A stretch of 64,000 nt of DNA from Chryseobacterium sp. FH1. GTDB taxonomy: Bacteria > Bacteroidota > Bacteroidia > Flavobacteriales > Weeksellaceae. Of this stretch, positions 25,966 to 34,642 are shown one piece after another; position 1 is the first letter of the stretch; each line of letters begins with the position of its first letter. The notes under the pieces were generated by a model. That model was given only the letters and a program-made list of their open reading frames with translations, was not told the DNA's origin and ran no database searches. The stretch covers positions 1-64,000 of the forward strand of contig NZ_JPLZ01000003.1 of NCBI RefSeq assembly GCF_000735135.1, in the 5' to 3' direction. Made by a program: the position numbers and the translations under genes.

Positions 25966-26490
25966 ATGGACACACCAAAATCAAAAAGATTAGACATCAT
26001 CATTCCCGCTTTCCGTGGTCATTCTCAGAATTTTCTGCTCGTTTTGCATGGGATTTCTGAAGACGATGCGAAAAAGAGAATCGAAGGCAGAACCAATCAC
26101 ATCGTTTGGATGGCCGGAAATTTTCTGGATATGCGCTTTGCGTTGGGAAATGTACTAGGATTAGATTTGAAAAACCCGCACAACGATTTGTTTTTCCAAG
26201 GAAAAGCGCTCGATGAAAATCTGAATTATCCAACTTTGAAAGAATTGAAAGAAAACTTTCATCAAATCTCACCATTGATTTACAACAAACTTTTGGAGAT
26301 TTCGGACGAAGATTTGGACAAGGATTTTCCGATGGGAATGAACATCGATTTCTTTCCGGAGAATATTCTCAATTTCATCGGAATGTGCATCGGTAGGGAA
26401 GATTATCTCTGCGGACAGATTGGATTGATGCGCAGGATTCTCGGTTATGAAGGAATGAAATATGATTTCGATAAAGACTTGAAATATTAA
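25966..26490 (+). CDS. DinB family protein
   Basis: A 174-residue four-helix DinB/DUF1572-like protein: DDAKKRIEGRTNHIVWMAGN carries the first metal-binding His, and NFIGMCIGREDYLCGQIGLM is a C-terminal helix in which the usual second His pair is not evident. DinB-fold proteins include thiol transferases and metal-dependent hydrolases; the substrate here is unknown. The gene lies 5 bp after the SRPBCC gene. Confidence 0.75.
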   Translation: MDTPKSKRLDIIIPAFRGHSQNFLLVLHGISEDDAKKRIEGRTNHIVWMAGNFLDMRFALGNVLGLDLKNPHNDLFFQGKALDENLNYPTLKELKENFHQISPLIYNKLLEISDEDLDKDFPMGMNIDFFPENILNFIGMCIGREDYLCGQIGLMRRILGYEGMKYDFDKDLKY

Positions 26491-26528
26491 TCAACTATCA
26501 TTTATAATTAATCATTTATTAAAAAACT

Positions 26529-26975
26529 ATGGCAACAGTCAATCCTTATCTCACATTCCATGGACAGTGTGAGGAAGCATTTAAATTCTACGAATCCGCA
26601 TTTGGTACCAAAGTCCCATTTTGGGGAAGATTTGGCGATATGCCACCAACAGAAGGAATGCCACCGTTGGCGGACGAATACAAAAACCAGATCATGCACG
26701 TCTCGCTCCCGATTTCCAAAGAGACGACGCTGATGGGAAGCGACTCTCTGCCAGGCATGGGCGAGTACAAAAACGGAAATGATTTTTCGATTTCCATCAA
26801 CACAGATTCAAGAGAAGAAGCGCAGAATCTTTTTAGCAAACTCTCCGAAGGTGGAAAAGTGACAATGGAACTTCAGGACACGTTTTGGGGCGCTTATTTC
26901 GGGATGTGGCAAGACAAATTCGGAATCCAATGGATGGTGAATTATGACGACCCATCGAAAGTACAGGCGCACTAA
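26529..26975 (+). CDS. VOC/PhnB-like protein
   Basis: A 148-residue single-module PhnB-like VOC protein: NPYLTFHGQCEEAFKFYESA, SLPISKETTLMGSDSLPGMG and the end motif WQDKFGIQWMVNYDDP. It is paralogous to the gene at 27135 (both start with the NPYL-F-G/D-EEAFKFY pattern), so a recent tandem duplication is likely. Confidence 0.85.
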   Translation: MATVNPYLTFHGQCEEAFKFYESAFGTKVPFWGRFGDMPPTEGMPPLADEYKNQIMHVSLPISKETTLMGSDSLPGMGEYKNGNDFSISINTDSREEAQNLFSKLSEGGKVTMELQDTFWGAYFGMWQDKFGIQWMVNYDDPSKVQAH

Positions 26976-27055
26976 TTACTAGATTTGTCTCGCAGATTTG
27001 GCAGATGTAGCAGATCCTACAAAGTAACTTGCAAAAGGTTAATTGCGACAGATTT

Positions 27056-27125
27056 CAATTATTAATCAATTATCAATTATCATTCAGCATTCAGCATTTA
27101 TCATTCATCAATTATCATTAATAAA
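27056..27125 (+). repeat. ATCAATTATC/CATTCAGCATT low-complexity spacer
   Basis: Tandem degenerate copies of ATCAATTATCATTC and CATTCAGCATTTATC fill about 70 bp upstream of the second VOC gene. They are the longest run of this spacer motif in the window. Confidence 0.6.
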
Positions 27126-27134
27126 AATTATCTT

Positions 27135-27572
27135 ATGCCAAAATTAAATCCTTACCTCAATTTTGATGGAACAGCAGAAGAGGCTTTCAAATTTTACCAA
27201 TCCGTTTTTGGTGGAGAATTTGTCGGTGGAGTGATGAAAATGGGCAATGCGCCTGGAACTGAGAATCTCTCGGAAGACGAGAAAAACCGAGTGATGCACA
27301 TTGCGTTACCAATCGGTAAAGACCTTTTGATGGCGTCGGACATCGTTCCATCGATGGGACAAAGCCTAAACCAAGGCAACGGAAATTATATTTCAATTTT
27401 TCCGGAAAGTAGAGAAGAAGCGGATAGGATTTTCAATACATTATCTACCGACGGTGAAGTGGAAATGCCGATGGAAGACCAATTCTGGGGTGACTATTTC
27501 GGTAGTTTCAAAGATAAGTTCGGGGTTTACTGGATGGTGAACTTCAGTAAAGATTCTGGATACGAAGGATAG
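27135..27572 (+). CDS. VOC/PhnB-like protein, tandem paralogue
   Basis: A 145-residue PhnB-like protein: LNPYLNFDGTAEEAFKFYQS, HIALPIGKDLLMASDIVPSM and FKDKFGVYWMVNFSKD. It is separated from its paralogue by 160 bp of low-complexity repeats. Enzymatic role unknown. Confidence 0.85.
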   Translation: MPKLNPYLNFDGTAEEAFKFYQSVFGGEFVGGVMKMGNAPGTENLSEDEKNRVMHIALPIGKDLLMASDIVPSMGQSLNQGNGNYISIFPESREEADRIFNTLSTDGEVEMPMEDQFWGDYFGSFKDKFGVYWMVNFSKDSGYEG

Positions 27573-27581
27573 AATTGGCAG

Positions 27582-27620
27582 AGACACAATTATTTTAGAT
27601 GTTGATGTAATTGTGTCTTT
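27582..27620 (+). terminator. probable terminator hairpin
   Basis: AGACACAATTA (27582) and TAATTGTGTCT (27608) form an 11-bp perfect stem with a 15-base loop and a weak T tract. It lies just after the VOC gene. Confidence 0.5.
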
Positions 27621-27644
27621 GTAATTAATAAAAAAATAAAATCT

Positions 27645-28088
27645 ATGGAAAAGCTAAGCGCAAAAGCATCCATTGGCATTCAGAAATCGATTTTTGAGGT
27701 TTTTGAAGCGATTGTCAATCCAGAACAGATGCAGAATTATTTTATTTCCAAAGGTTCTGGAAAAATGGAAGTGGGGAAAGAAATCCTTTGGTCATTTCCA
27801 GAATTTGATGGTTCATATCCTTTGACAACAAAAGAAATCATTCCAAATGAAAAGATTGTTTTCATCTGGGATCCAAAATCGATGGTGACCATAGAATTGC
27901 TGAAATTTTCTGAAAATGAAACCGTTGTGAAAGTATCAGAAGAGGGTTACGAAATGGATGAGAAGGGGGTCAAATGGACAATCGGACAAACCGAAGGCTG
28001 GGCAAATTTCCTTGCCTGTATGAAAGCTTGGCTGGAATACGGAATCCATTTGCGAAAAGGTGCTTTTGATTTTATGAAGACCAATTAG
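27645..28088 (+). CDS. SRPBCC/AHSA1 domain protein
   Basis: A 147-residue AHSA1-type protein: KASIGIQKSIFEVFEAIVNP, GKMEVGKEILWSFPEFDGSY, KIVFIWDPKSMVTIELL and the C-terminal helix GWANFLACMKAWLEYGIHLR. It is the last of the SRPBCC/VOC/DinB run. Ligand unknown. Confidence 0.85.
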   Translation: MEKLSAKASIGIQKSIFEVFEAIVNPEQMQNYFISKGSGKMEVGKEILWSFPEFDGSYPLTTKEIIPNEKIVFIWDPKSMVTIELLKFSENETVVKVSEEGYEMDEKGVKWTIGQTEGWANFLACMKAWLEYGIHLRKGAFDFMKTN

Positions 28089-28091
28089 AAT

Positions 28092-28121
28092 AAAAAGCTT
28101 TGCAATCGCAAAGCTTTTTTG
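28092..28121. terminator. bidirectional intrinsic terminator
   Basis: AAAAAGCTTTGC-AATC-GCAAAGCTTTTTT is a perfect stem with T tracts on both strands, between converging genes. Confidence 0.9.
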
Positions 28122-28131
28122 TTTGTTTATT

Positions 28132-28644
28132 TTATTGAAAATCGATTAAGTTCAGAACGCCATAACCTTTGAAACCATAAATATCTGAATAATTAAATTT
28201 TAATATAATGTAGTTTTTCTCTTTTTGTAAAATCTCAATAGAATTAATTCTTTGAAAGTGACTAGGAAAATTACCACTCGTTGGAGAAATTTTAAATTCA
28301 TTATTTGTGCTCTGAGTTATTCTAAAATATTTAAAAATGCCAAAATAATTTTCTTCAGTTTCTCACTGAGAATTTAGATTGATGAAAGGTTTGAAAGTCT
28401 CTGATTTTTTATCATAGATTTCGATTATTTGAGATTTGGAATTATATCTCAAGTACTCTTTATCCATCTTTTTAAAATCGGGATTGTAAAAGTCGGCAAT
28501 TACTCTATTGATTTTATTTCCATTGATGATGGTATCTTTTGCATTGGCAATTAATATTGGTTGAAAAAGCCTTAAATTTTGTGAGAAAAAATTGTTACTT
28601 AAAATTGAGAAAAATAGAATTAGTAATGATTTTATTATTTTCAT
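28132..28644 (-). pseudogene. exported protein gene interrupted by an in-frame TGA
   Basis: ATG 28644 starts a signal peptide (LLILFFSILSNNFFSQ) and a 93-codon frame that stops at TGA 28365-28363. The same frame stays open beyond it (ETEENYFGIFKYFRITQS, later KEKNYIILKFNYSDIYGF) and ends at TAA 28134-28132, just before the terminator. The whole would be 170 residues. The downstream part is clearly coding-like, so a point mutation to TGA is the simplest reading. Family not recognised. Confidence 0.7.
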
Positions 28645-28715
28645 TTGAGCAAAATTGAGTTAAATTTAAAAATAAGTTAATAACGTAATTTGTTAAAGAA
28701 TATCTCACCTCTTCG

Positions 28716-28802
28716 AAGCGCCCCGACCTGAATGGAGCTCTTTTTTGTGGCTGGTAACGCGATGGCAAAAAAAGCGGGAATGGAGGGCGGAAAAAGGCGC
28801 CC
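28716..28802 (+). ncRNA. flavobacterial structured repeat, possible Flavo-1-type RNA (copy A)
   Basis: A GC-rich island in AT-rich DNA: GCGCCCCGACCTGAATGGAG, then CTCTTTTTTGTGG, later AAAAAAAGCGGGAATGGAGG. The layout CCCCGA...CTTTTTTG...AAAAAA...GCGGGA recurs on the minus strand at 34643-34757. I recall this pattern from flavobacterial genomes and think of the Flavo-1 motif, but I cannot verify it here. Confidence 0.4.
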
Positions 28803-28813
28803 AGATAATCATG

Positions 28814-28842
28814 AAAAAAGAGCCAAATAAATCTGACTCTTA
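28814..28842 (-). terminator. terminator after the subtilase gene
   Basis: On the minus strand AAGAGTC-N8-GGCTCTT followed by TTTT lies about 10 bp after the stop codon. The stem has a T-G pair near the loop. Confidence 0.6.
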
Positions 28843-28849
28843 ATTTGCT

Positions 28850-30457
28850 TTATTCTTTGATGAATTTCTCTATCAATTCCTGATCACGGGTTTTTATCTT
28901 GAGGAAGTAATTTCCTTTTGCCAGTTGAGAAACATTGATGTTATTTTTTGTTTCTGTTTTTATCAATCTTCCCAAAACATCGTAGATTTCTATGGATTGG
29001 ATTGGTTTCTCAGTTGAGATGTTGATGAAGTTCTTTGCTGGATTTGGGTATATTTTGACCTGCGTTTTCTTTACGTCTGTGACACTAAGTGTCTGATAGG
29101 TTTTATAAAAATTGAGAATGCCATAGCCTTTTTGATCATTGTAATTTGGATACAGTGATGCATTTTGTCTTAGTCTGGTTTTGATGTCTTCTCTTGAAAT
29201 ATTCTTTGAAACCGACTGCAGAAGACAAGCTACGCCACCAGCTGCCAAAGGATTTGCAAGAGATGTACCGCTGGCTTGCGTGACCTGGTTGTTGTAAACG
29301 GTGAAAGTCTCGGATCCCCTTGTCACGCCATCTGGTTTCACTACGCCGTCAGCATTTGGACCATAAGAAGAAAAAGAAGAACTGTTTCCCTGCGCAGTCA
29401 CAGAACCGATGGTGAAAACTTTTTCGTTATCTGCCGGAGTAGCAACAAAGTGCCAAGGATTATTCCCGTCATTTCCTGCTGCAAATGTTACAAAAATTCC
29501 TTTCTCAGTCGCGAGTTGTGCACCTCTAGCAATGAAGGATGTTTTACCATTCATATCTGCATAGACATAGTCGTATCTGCTATCATCAAATTCATTGTAC
29601 CCCAAAGAAGTTGAGATCACATCAACGCCTTTTCTATCGGCTTCTTCTGCAGCTTCTATCCAGTAGAGTTGTTCTTCTGGGATTTCAATTCCGGCATTTT
29701 CACTGGCGTACAAGTAAAAATCAGCATCTGGTGCAGTTCCTACAAATTGATTATCTAGATAGCCACCAATTGTCCCTAGGCAAACGGTTCCGTGAGAGTT
29801 GAGTGATTGATTGTAAATATCATCGGTTTTATTGATGAAATTATAACCACCTTTTATCTTCCCATTGTCGCGCAGTCTTTTGAATGCACTTCCAGTATTT
29901 ACAGAAGGGAAACCAGTGTCAATGACTGCAATCGTCATTCCAGTTCCGGTGAAACCAGCAACGTGAAGTGCGCGGATATTGACTTGGTCGATCTGAGCCA
30001 ATCCAACTCCGTAGTTGAAAGTAGCCAGTGCATTTCGATTGGCAGATTCTTGACTGAATTCCTTGAACTTTTCAATTTTATCTTTTCGTTTTCCGCCGTT
30101 TGGATTTCGGACAAAACTTTCCACGTGGTCCACGTAGCTCTGTTGGGACAAAGTTTGGATTTGAGCTGGAGTCGCATTTACAGCAACGCCATTCAGCCAT
30201 TTTGAGTAATCATCAACTGTAAATCCAAGATTCTGAATATTCGTGATGTAAGTTGGTTCTATCGGTGCATCCTGATCCGAGAGGGTGATTCCCAAATTGG
30301 TTCGTCTGTCCAAAGATTTTTGGCTAAGTTCTGATAACGGATTGGAATAAAATGCGGCCTTGTTGGGTTTGTCTTTGAAGAAAACAAAAACTAATTCGGT
30401 TTGAGCCGTTGCTATCAAAGAAAAGCTAACCGACAAAATTGTAAAGATTTTTCTCAC
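28850..30457 (-). CDS. S8 subtilisin-like protease with T9SS sorting domain
   Basis: A 535-residue secreted serine protease. A signal peptide (residues 1-18) is followed by a pro-region with SYVDHVESFVRNP, then the catalytic triad Asp180 (IAVIDTGF), His222 (NSHGTVCLGT) and Ser399 (SGTSLANPLAAG), with oxyanion Asn329 (AAGND). A C-terminal Por-secretion domain begins about residue 465 (VKIYPNPAKNFINIS) and ends in a Lys/Glu-rich tail. It is therefore exported by the type IX system and anchored or released at the cell surface. It degrades peptides outside the cell. The gene stands alone with its own terminator. Confidence 0.95.
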   Translation of the reverse strand: MRKIFTILSVSFSLIATAQTELVFVFFKDKPNKAAFYSNPLSELSQKSLDRRTNLGITLSDQDAPIEPTYITNIQNLGFTVDDYSKWLNGVAVNATPAQIQTLSQQSYVDHVESFVRNPNGGKRKDKIEKFKEFSQESANRNALATFNYGVGLAQIDQVNIRALHVAGFTGTGMTIAVIDTGFPSVNTGSAFKRLRDNGKIKGGYNFINKTDDIYNQSLNSHGTVCLGTIGGYLDNQFVGTAPDADFYLYASENAGIEIPEEQLYWIEAAEEADRKGVDVISTSLGYNEFDDSRYDYVYADMNGKTSFIARGAQLATEKGIFVTFAAGNDGNNPWHFVATPADNEKVFTIGSVTAQGNSSSFSSYGPNADGVVKPDGVTRGSETFTVYNNQVTQASGTSLANPLAAGGVACLLQSVSKNISREDIKTRLRQNASLYPNYNDQKGYGILNFYKTYQTLSVTDVKKTQVKIYPNPAKNFINISTEKPIQSIEIYDVLGRLIKTETKNNINVSQLAKGNYFLKIKTRDQELIEKFIKE

Positions 30458-30601
30458 GTTTTGGTGATTTGGATTTTTTAAACTGATAAATAAATGTAAA
30501 TTTACAAAATAATGTTTTTGTATTTGAAATAGGTTTCAATAATTGTTTAGACCGATATTCCTTAAGATTTCAAATACATTTAATCATAAAATATTTGCAA
30601 T

Positions 30602-31738
30602 ATGAAGAAAATCCAGATGGTTGATTTACAAAGCCAGTATTATAAAATAAAAAGTGAAGTTGACAATGCAGTGCTAAACGTGATGGATTCTGCGGCTTTT
30701 ATAAACGGTCCGGAAGTCAAATCTTTCCAGGCAGATCTGGAAAATTATTTGGATGTAAAACACGTGATTCCTTGTGCCAACGGAACAGACGCGCTACAAA
30801 TCGCTTTGATGGCTTTGGATCTTCAGGAAGGTGATGAGGTAATAACGGCTGATTTTACATTTGCTGCAACTGTAGAAGTGATTCATTTATTAAAATTGAA
30901 ATCAGTTTTGGTGGATGTAGATTATGACACGTTTACAATTGATACAGAAGCAATCAAAAAAGCAATCACGCCGAAAACGAAAGCAATCATTCCAGTTCAT
31001 ATTTTTGGACAATGCGCGAATATGGAAGAAATTCTGAAAATCGCAAAAGAACATCATCTTTTCGTTGTAGAAGATAATGCGCAGGCAATTGGCTCCGATT
31101 TTATTTTTTCAGATGGAACGGAGAAAAAATCCGGCACGATGGGAACAATCGGAACAACATCATTTTTTCCTTCCAAAAATCTTGGTTGCTACGGTGATGG
31201 AGGCGCAATTTTTACCAATGATGATGAGTTGGCTCACAGACTGAGAGGCATCGTAAACCACGGAATGTATGAGCGTTATTACCACGATGAGGTGGGCGTA
31301 AATTCCAGATTGGACAGTATTCAAGCGGCAGTTTTAAGAAAGAAACTTCCAAATCTTGATTCTTACAACGAAGCGAGAAGAAAAGCGGCCGATTATTATG
31401 ACGAAGCTTTTGCAGAAAACGAAAATATCCTGACGCCGAAAAGAGCAGAAAACTCGACACACGTTTTTCATCAATATACATTGAGAATTACCAACGGAAA
31501 ACGCAACGAGTTACAGCAATATCTTACCGAAAAAGAAATTCCTGCGATGATCTATTATCCTGTGGCGCTGAGAAAACAGAAAGCCTATTTTCAGAAAAGT
31601 GATCCCGCAGATTTTGTTAATACAGATAAATTACTGGACGAAGTAATTTCTTTGCCAATGCACACAGAATTGGATGAAGAGCAGTTGAAGTATATTACAG
31701 ATTCTGTTTTGGAGTTTTTCACTTTGTCGAAGGAGTAA
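30602..31738 (+). CDS. DegT/DnrJ/EryC1/StrS family aminotransferase
   Basis: A 378-residue PLP-dependent sugar aminotransferase of fold type I. VEDNAQA (Asp158) contacts the pyridine ring and FPSKNLGCYGDGG contains the Schiff-base Lys192. ANGTDALQIALMALDL near residue 60 is the phosphate-binding region. Such enzymes transaminate nucleotide-linked keto sugars for surface glycans. It is followed by an exported protein gene and galE in the same direction, consistent with nucleotide-sugar metabolism. Confidence 0.93.
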   Translation: MKKIQMVDLQSQYYKIKSEVDNAVLNVMDSAAFINGPEVKSFQADLENYLDVKHVIPCANGTDALQIALMALDLQEGDEVITADFTFAATVEVIHLLKLKSVLVDVDYDTFTIDTEAIKKAITPKTKAIIPVHIFGQCANMEEILKIAKEHHLFVVEDNAQAIGSDFIFSDGTEKKSGTMGTIGTTSFFPSKNLGCYGDGGAIFTNDDELAHRLRGIVNHGMYERYYHDEVGVNSRLDSIQAAVLRKKLPNLDSYNEARRKAADYYDEAFAENENILTPKRAENSTHVFHQYTLRITNGKRNELQQYLTEKEIPAMIYYPVALRKQKAYFQKSDPADFVNTDKLLDEVISLPMHTELDEEQLKYITDSVLEFFTLSKE

Positions 31739-31767
31739 AATAGATTTAGTTTTAATCTAATTATTTT

Positions 31768-32289
31768 ATGAGAAAGGTACTCTTGATTTTAGGCGTTTTC
31801 ATTTCGATTGTAAGTTTTGCACAAAAAAATAGTTTTGCAGTTCTAAATGATTTTATGATTGAACTACCTGGAAAATGGATACGTACAAAAGATTATAAAG
31901 GCTCTCAGTTTGGTTTTGAGAATAAAAAATTGGGTGGCTTTTTTACAATTTCAATTAGGGAAACACAAAAAATAGAATTCTATAAAACTGAATTTTCCAA
32001 CTATTCAGAATTTGAACTTTTGAATGAATTTTTTAAATGGGATTTTGATTATTGGAAGGAAAACCCAAAAAATGAAGTTTATGAAGTTAGCAAAAATGAA
32101 AGTAATAAAACAATTATTTGGAAAGTAATGCCTCAACAAGTTGTAAAAAGTTCATTTAATTATAGATTAGATGGTATCCAAAATGGTTATATAATTTCAA
32201 TAAGTTATATTAATGAAAAAATGGAGGAACAACAAAAAATTGATTTACTTAAAAATATTTATTCAAATATAAAATATACTAAAAACTAA
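31768..32289 (+). CDS. hypothetical exported protein
   Basis: A 173-residue protein with a signal peptide (VLLILGVFISIVSFAQ). The body begins SFAVLNDFMIELPGKWI, a lipocalin- or PsbP-like opening seen in small secreted proteins that monitor or bind ligands. The family is not named with confidence. Codon use is more AT-rich than in the flanking aminotransferase and galE genes, which suggests later insertion between them. Its TAA is followed directly by the galE ATG. Confidence 0.65.
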   Translation: MRKVLLILGVFISIVSFAQKNSFAVLNDFMIELPGKWIRTKDYKGSQFGFENKKLGGFFTISIRETQKIEFYKTEFSNYSEFELLNEFFKWDFDYWKENPKNEVYEVSKNESNKTIIWKVMPQQVVKSSFNYRLDGIQNGYIISISYINEKMEEQQKIDLLKNIYSNIKYTKN

Positions 32290-33309
32290 ATGTCCATACT
32301 CGTAACAGGCGGTCTCGGCTACATCGGTTCTCACACAGTTGTAGAATTGATCAATAATAATTTTGAAGTCATCATTGTGGATGATCTTTCAAATTCGGAA
32401 AAATTTATTCTGAACAACATCGAAGAGATCACAGGCAAACGTCCGATTTTCTATCCTTTCGATCTCAGAAGAAAAGAATTGTTGACTCAGGTTTTCGATG
32501 CTCACAATATCGAAGGTTGCATCAATTTTGCCGCTTCAAAAGCAGTGGGAGAGAGTATGGTGAAGCCTCTGGATTATTATGAGAACAATCTTTTTTCTTT
32601 GATTAATGTGCTTCAGGAATTCAGAGAAAGAAATATTTCCAATTTTATATTCAGTTCTTCTTGCACCGTTTACGGTCAAGCAGATGAAATGCCGATTGAC
32701 GAAAATACACCGCTCAAAGAAGCAGAATCTTCCTACGGAAAAACCAAGCAAATGGGCGAGGATATCCTCAAAGACTTCTCAAGAGCTTATCAGAAAAGAG
32801 TCACTTTACTCAGATATTTCAATCCAATTGGTGCGCATCCGTCGGCTTTGTTAGGAGAATTACCAGCTGGAATTCCGAATAATCTCGTTCCGTATGTCAC
32901 GCAAACTGCCGCAGGAATCCGAGAAAAATTAAGCATTTGGGGCGACGATTATCCAACAGAAGATGGAACTGCAGTTCGTGATTACATCTATGTTGTGGAT
33001 TTGGCAAAAGCACACGTTGCTGCACTTAAGAAATTATTGAACTCCGAAGAAGAAACCGTTCTTGATATTTATAATTTGGGAACAGGAAAAGGTTCGTCAG
33101 TTTTGGAAGTCGTAAAAGCGTTCGAATTAGCAAATGACGTAGCCGTTCCATACCAGATCTGTCCAAGAAGGGAAGGTGATATCACCATCGCTTACGCCAA
33201 TGCAGACAAGGCCGAAAAAGAATTAGGCTGGAAATCAGAAACCACTTTGGAAGAAGCGCTCAGAACCACTTGGGAATGGCAAAAATATTTGAAAGAAAGA
33301 ACACATTAA
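32290..33309 (+). CDS. galE: UDP-glucose 4-epimerase
   Basis: A 339-residue extended SDR. The NAD-binding GGLGYIGSHT lies at residues 7-16, the catalytic Ser sits in IFSSSCTVYG near 123, the YGKTK motif lies near 152, and ARYFNP-type LLRYFNPIGAHPSA lies near 175. It interconverts UDP-glucose and UDP-galactose for glycan synthesis. The length is typical. It starts directly after the stop of the preceding gene, with no gap, so translation is probably coupled. Confidence 0.95.
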   Translation: MSILVTGGLGYIGSHTVVELINNNFEVIIVDDLSNSEKFILNNIEEITGKRPIFYPFDLRRKELLTQVFDAHNIEGCINFAASKAVGESMVKPLDYYENNLFSLINVLQEFRERNISNFIFSSSCTVYGQADEMPIDENTPLKEAESSYGKTKQMGEDILKDFSRAYQKRVTLLRYFNPIGAHPSALLGELPAGIPNNLVPYVTQTAAGIREKLSIWGDDYPTEDGTAVRDYIYVVDLAKAHVAALKKLLNSEEETVLDIYNLGTGKGSSVLEVVKAFELANDVAVPYQICPRREGDITIAYANADKAEKELGWKSETTLEEALRTTWEWQKYLKERTH

Positions 33310-33334
33310 TTTATTTTTTTACTAAAACTAAAAC

Positions 33335-33370
33335 TTCTCCCTCTCCTTTGGAGAGGGTTGGGGTGAGGAT
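33335..33370 (+). repeat. CTCCTTTGGAG dispersed repeat
   Basis: CTTCTCCCTCTCCTTTGGAG followed by AGGGTTGGGGTGAGG is a short palindrome-bearing intergenic repeat. It is related to the CCTCCTTTGGAGGG copy at 18193 and the CTCCCTTTAGGG cores of the 151-bp element. Confidence 0.55.
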
Positions 33371-33377
33371 ATACAAG

Positions 33378-33407
33378 CAAAACCAATCAATCCGATTGGT
33401 TTTTTTA
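33378..33407. terminator. bidirectional terminator between galE and the converging gene
   Basis: AAACCAATC-AATCC-GATTGGTTT with a T7 tract on the plus strand. The minus-strand side overlaps the stop region of the next gene. Confidence 0.8.
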
Positions 33408-34058
33408 TTTACATTTCTCAGCAAAGCTGAAAATACTGTGCAAACTCACTTCCGAAAAACTCTTGGATTTGATCTTTGAAGCATTGATCATCGCTTTTGC
33501 CAAAACCGACGTTGGCAAAGGCTGTTGACTTTTGAAAAGTCCCAATTTGTTGACAAACTTCAAAGCCTTCAACCCGAAAACCTCACCACTTCTGTCAGAG
33601 TTTTTACGCTCCAGCATTCCGGGTTTGAAGAAGGTCGTTTTCTCGAATTTCAGATTTTTGATGGCTTCTTCCAATTCACCTTTCATTCTGGAATAAAAGA
33701 TCTTAGAATCAGGACTTGCGCCATAAGAAGACACCAAAACAAAATCCTCCACTTGATTTTCCTTCGCCGCTTTCGCAAAATTATATTGATAGTCGTAGTC
33801 GATTTTCCACTGATTATCCTTGCTTCCTGCAGACTTCAAAGTCGTTCCGAGACAGGCAAACGCCACATCACCTTTCACAAGATGTTTCCATTCTTCCGGT
33901 CGGTCAAAATCTACGATGTGTGCAGTGATTTTATCATTATGAAAATCAGAACGGCGTCGAACGAAAATATCGATCTGCTCAAATTCCGGGTCGTGCGAAA
34001 GTTGATCCACAAGATCTTTCCCCGTTGCGCCAGTTGCGCCAATTACCAAAGCCTTCAT
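33405..34058 (-). CDS. NAD(P)-binding Rossmann protein (atypical SDR, HTATIP2-like)
   Basis: A 217-residue protein with the nucleotide-binding start LVIGATGATGKDLVDQL, DVAFACLGTTLKSAGSKDN in the middle and VEDFVLVSSYGASPDSKIFY with a YSRMKGELE motif. This is the atypical short-chain dehydrogenase group that includes HTATIP2/TIP30-like proteins. Substrate unknown. It is 42 bp downstream of idi on the same strand and probably co-transcribed with it. Confidence 0.85.
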   Translation of the reverse strand: MKALVIGATGATGKDLVDQLSHDPEFEQIDIFVRRRSDFHNDKITAHIVDFDRPEEWKHLVKGDVAFACLGTTLKSAGSKDNQWKIDYDYQYNFAKAAKENQVEDFVLVSSYGASPDSKIFYSRMKGELEEAIKNLKFEKTTFFKPGMLERKNSDRSGEVFGLKALKFVNKLGLFKSQQPLPTSVLAKAMINASKIKSKSFSEVSLHSIFSFAEKCK

Positions 34059-34100
34059 AATTCTAAGATTTGATAATAAAGTTAAGTAATTTTTTCGGGA

Positions 34101-34610
34101 TTAGTTCAACTGATTGCGATATTCCGCCCAAATGATCTTGAACCATTCCGTAAAATGCTCAGGATTTTCGGTAATTTCCTTTTCAAGGTCTTGGATAGAA
34201 ACATAGCGGATCTCAGAAACTTCATCCAAATTCAAATCAAATTTTCCCGAAAAATTCCCCGTGAAAACGTGATCCAACTCGTGTTCCCAAAGTCCTTCGC
34301 CAACATCCGCCTTGTAGATAAAATGGAATTTTTCCGTCAACTCACAATCGATTCCCAATTCCTCTTTCGTGCGTCTTTTGGCACCGTCCAGATAAGATTC
34401 ATTTAGGCGTGGATGCGAGCAACAAGCGTTCGTCCATTGGTTTGGCGAGTGGTATTTTTGGTTGGCGCGTTTCTGCAAAAGCATTTCGCCTTGGTCATTG
34501 AACAGAAATACAGAAAATGCACGATGCAAAAGTCCATTTTCGTGTGCCTGCATTTTTTCCATTTGCCCCAAAACATCATCGTTCGGATTTACCAATACCA
34601 CTTTTTCCAT
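34101..34610 (-). CDS. idi: isopentenyl-diphosphate delta-isomerase, type I
   Basis: A 169-residue Nudix-fold IPP isomerase. Landmarks are LHRAFSVFLFNDQGEMLLQK, the catalytic Cys in TNACCSHPRL (about residue 66), the Nudix-like RRTKEELGIDCEL and the Glu-bearing YKADVGEGLWEHELDHV. It isomerises IPP and DMAPP for isoprenoid synthesis (menaquinone, carotenoids). Length is typical for bacterial type I enzymes. Confidence 0.95.
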   Translation of the reverse strand: MEKVVLVNPNDDVLGQMEKMQAHENGLLHRAFSVFLFNDQGEMLLQKRANQKYHSPNQWTNACCSHPRLNESYLDGAKRRTKEELGIDCELTEKFHFIYKADVGEGLWEHELDHVFTGNFSGKFDLNLDEVSEIRYVSIQDLEKEITENPEHFTEWFKIIWAEYRNQLN

Positions 34611-34642
34611 AGCACAAAAATAAGGATTTTAAAATAAATTTT

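Noticed and set aside
26980-27055. tRNA-like or small RNA gene in the CGCAGATTTGGCAGATG stretch
   Set aside because: No cloverleaf pairing, anticodon loop or CCA end can be drawn. It looks like a low-complexity intergenic repeat.
28363-28365. Selenocysteine or stop-codon readthrough at the TGA
   Set aside because: No SECIS-like hairpin is evident downstream and no family with a redox residue there is recognised. A point mutation or read error is simpler.
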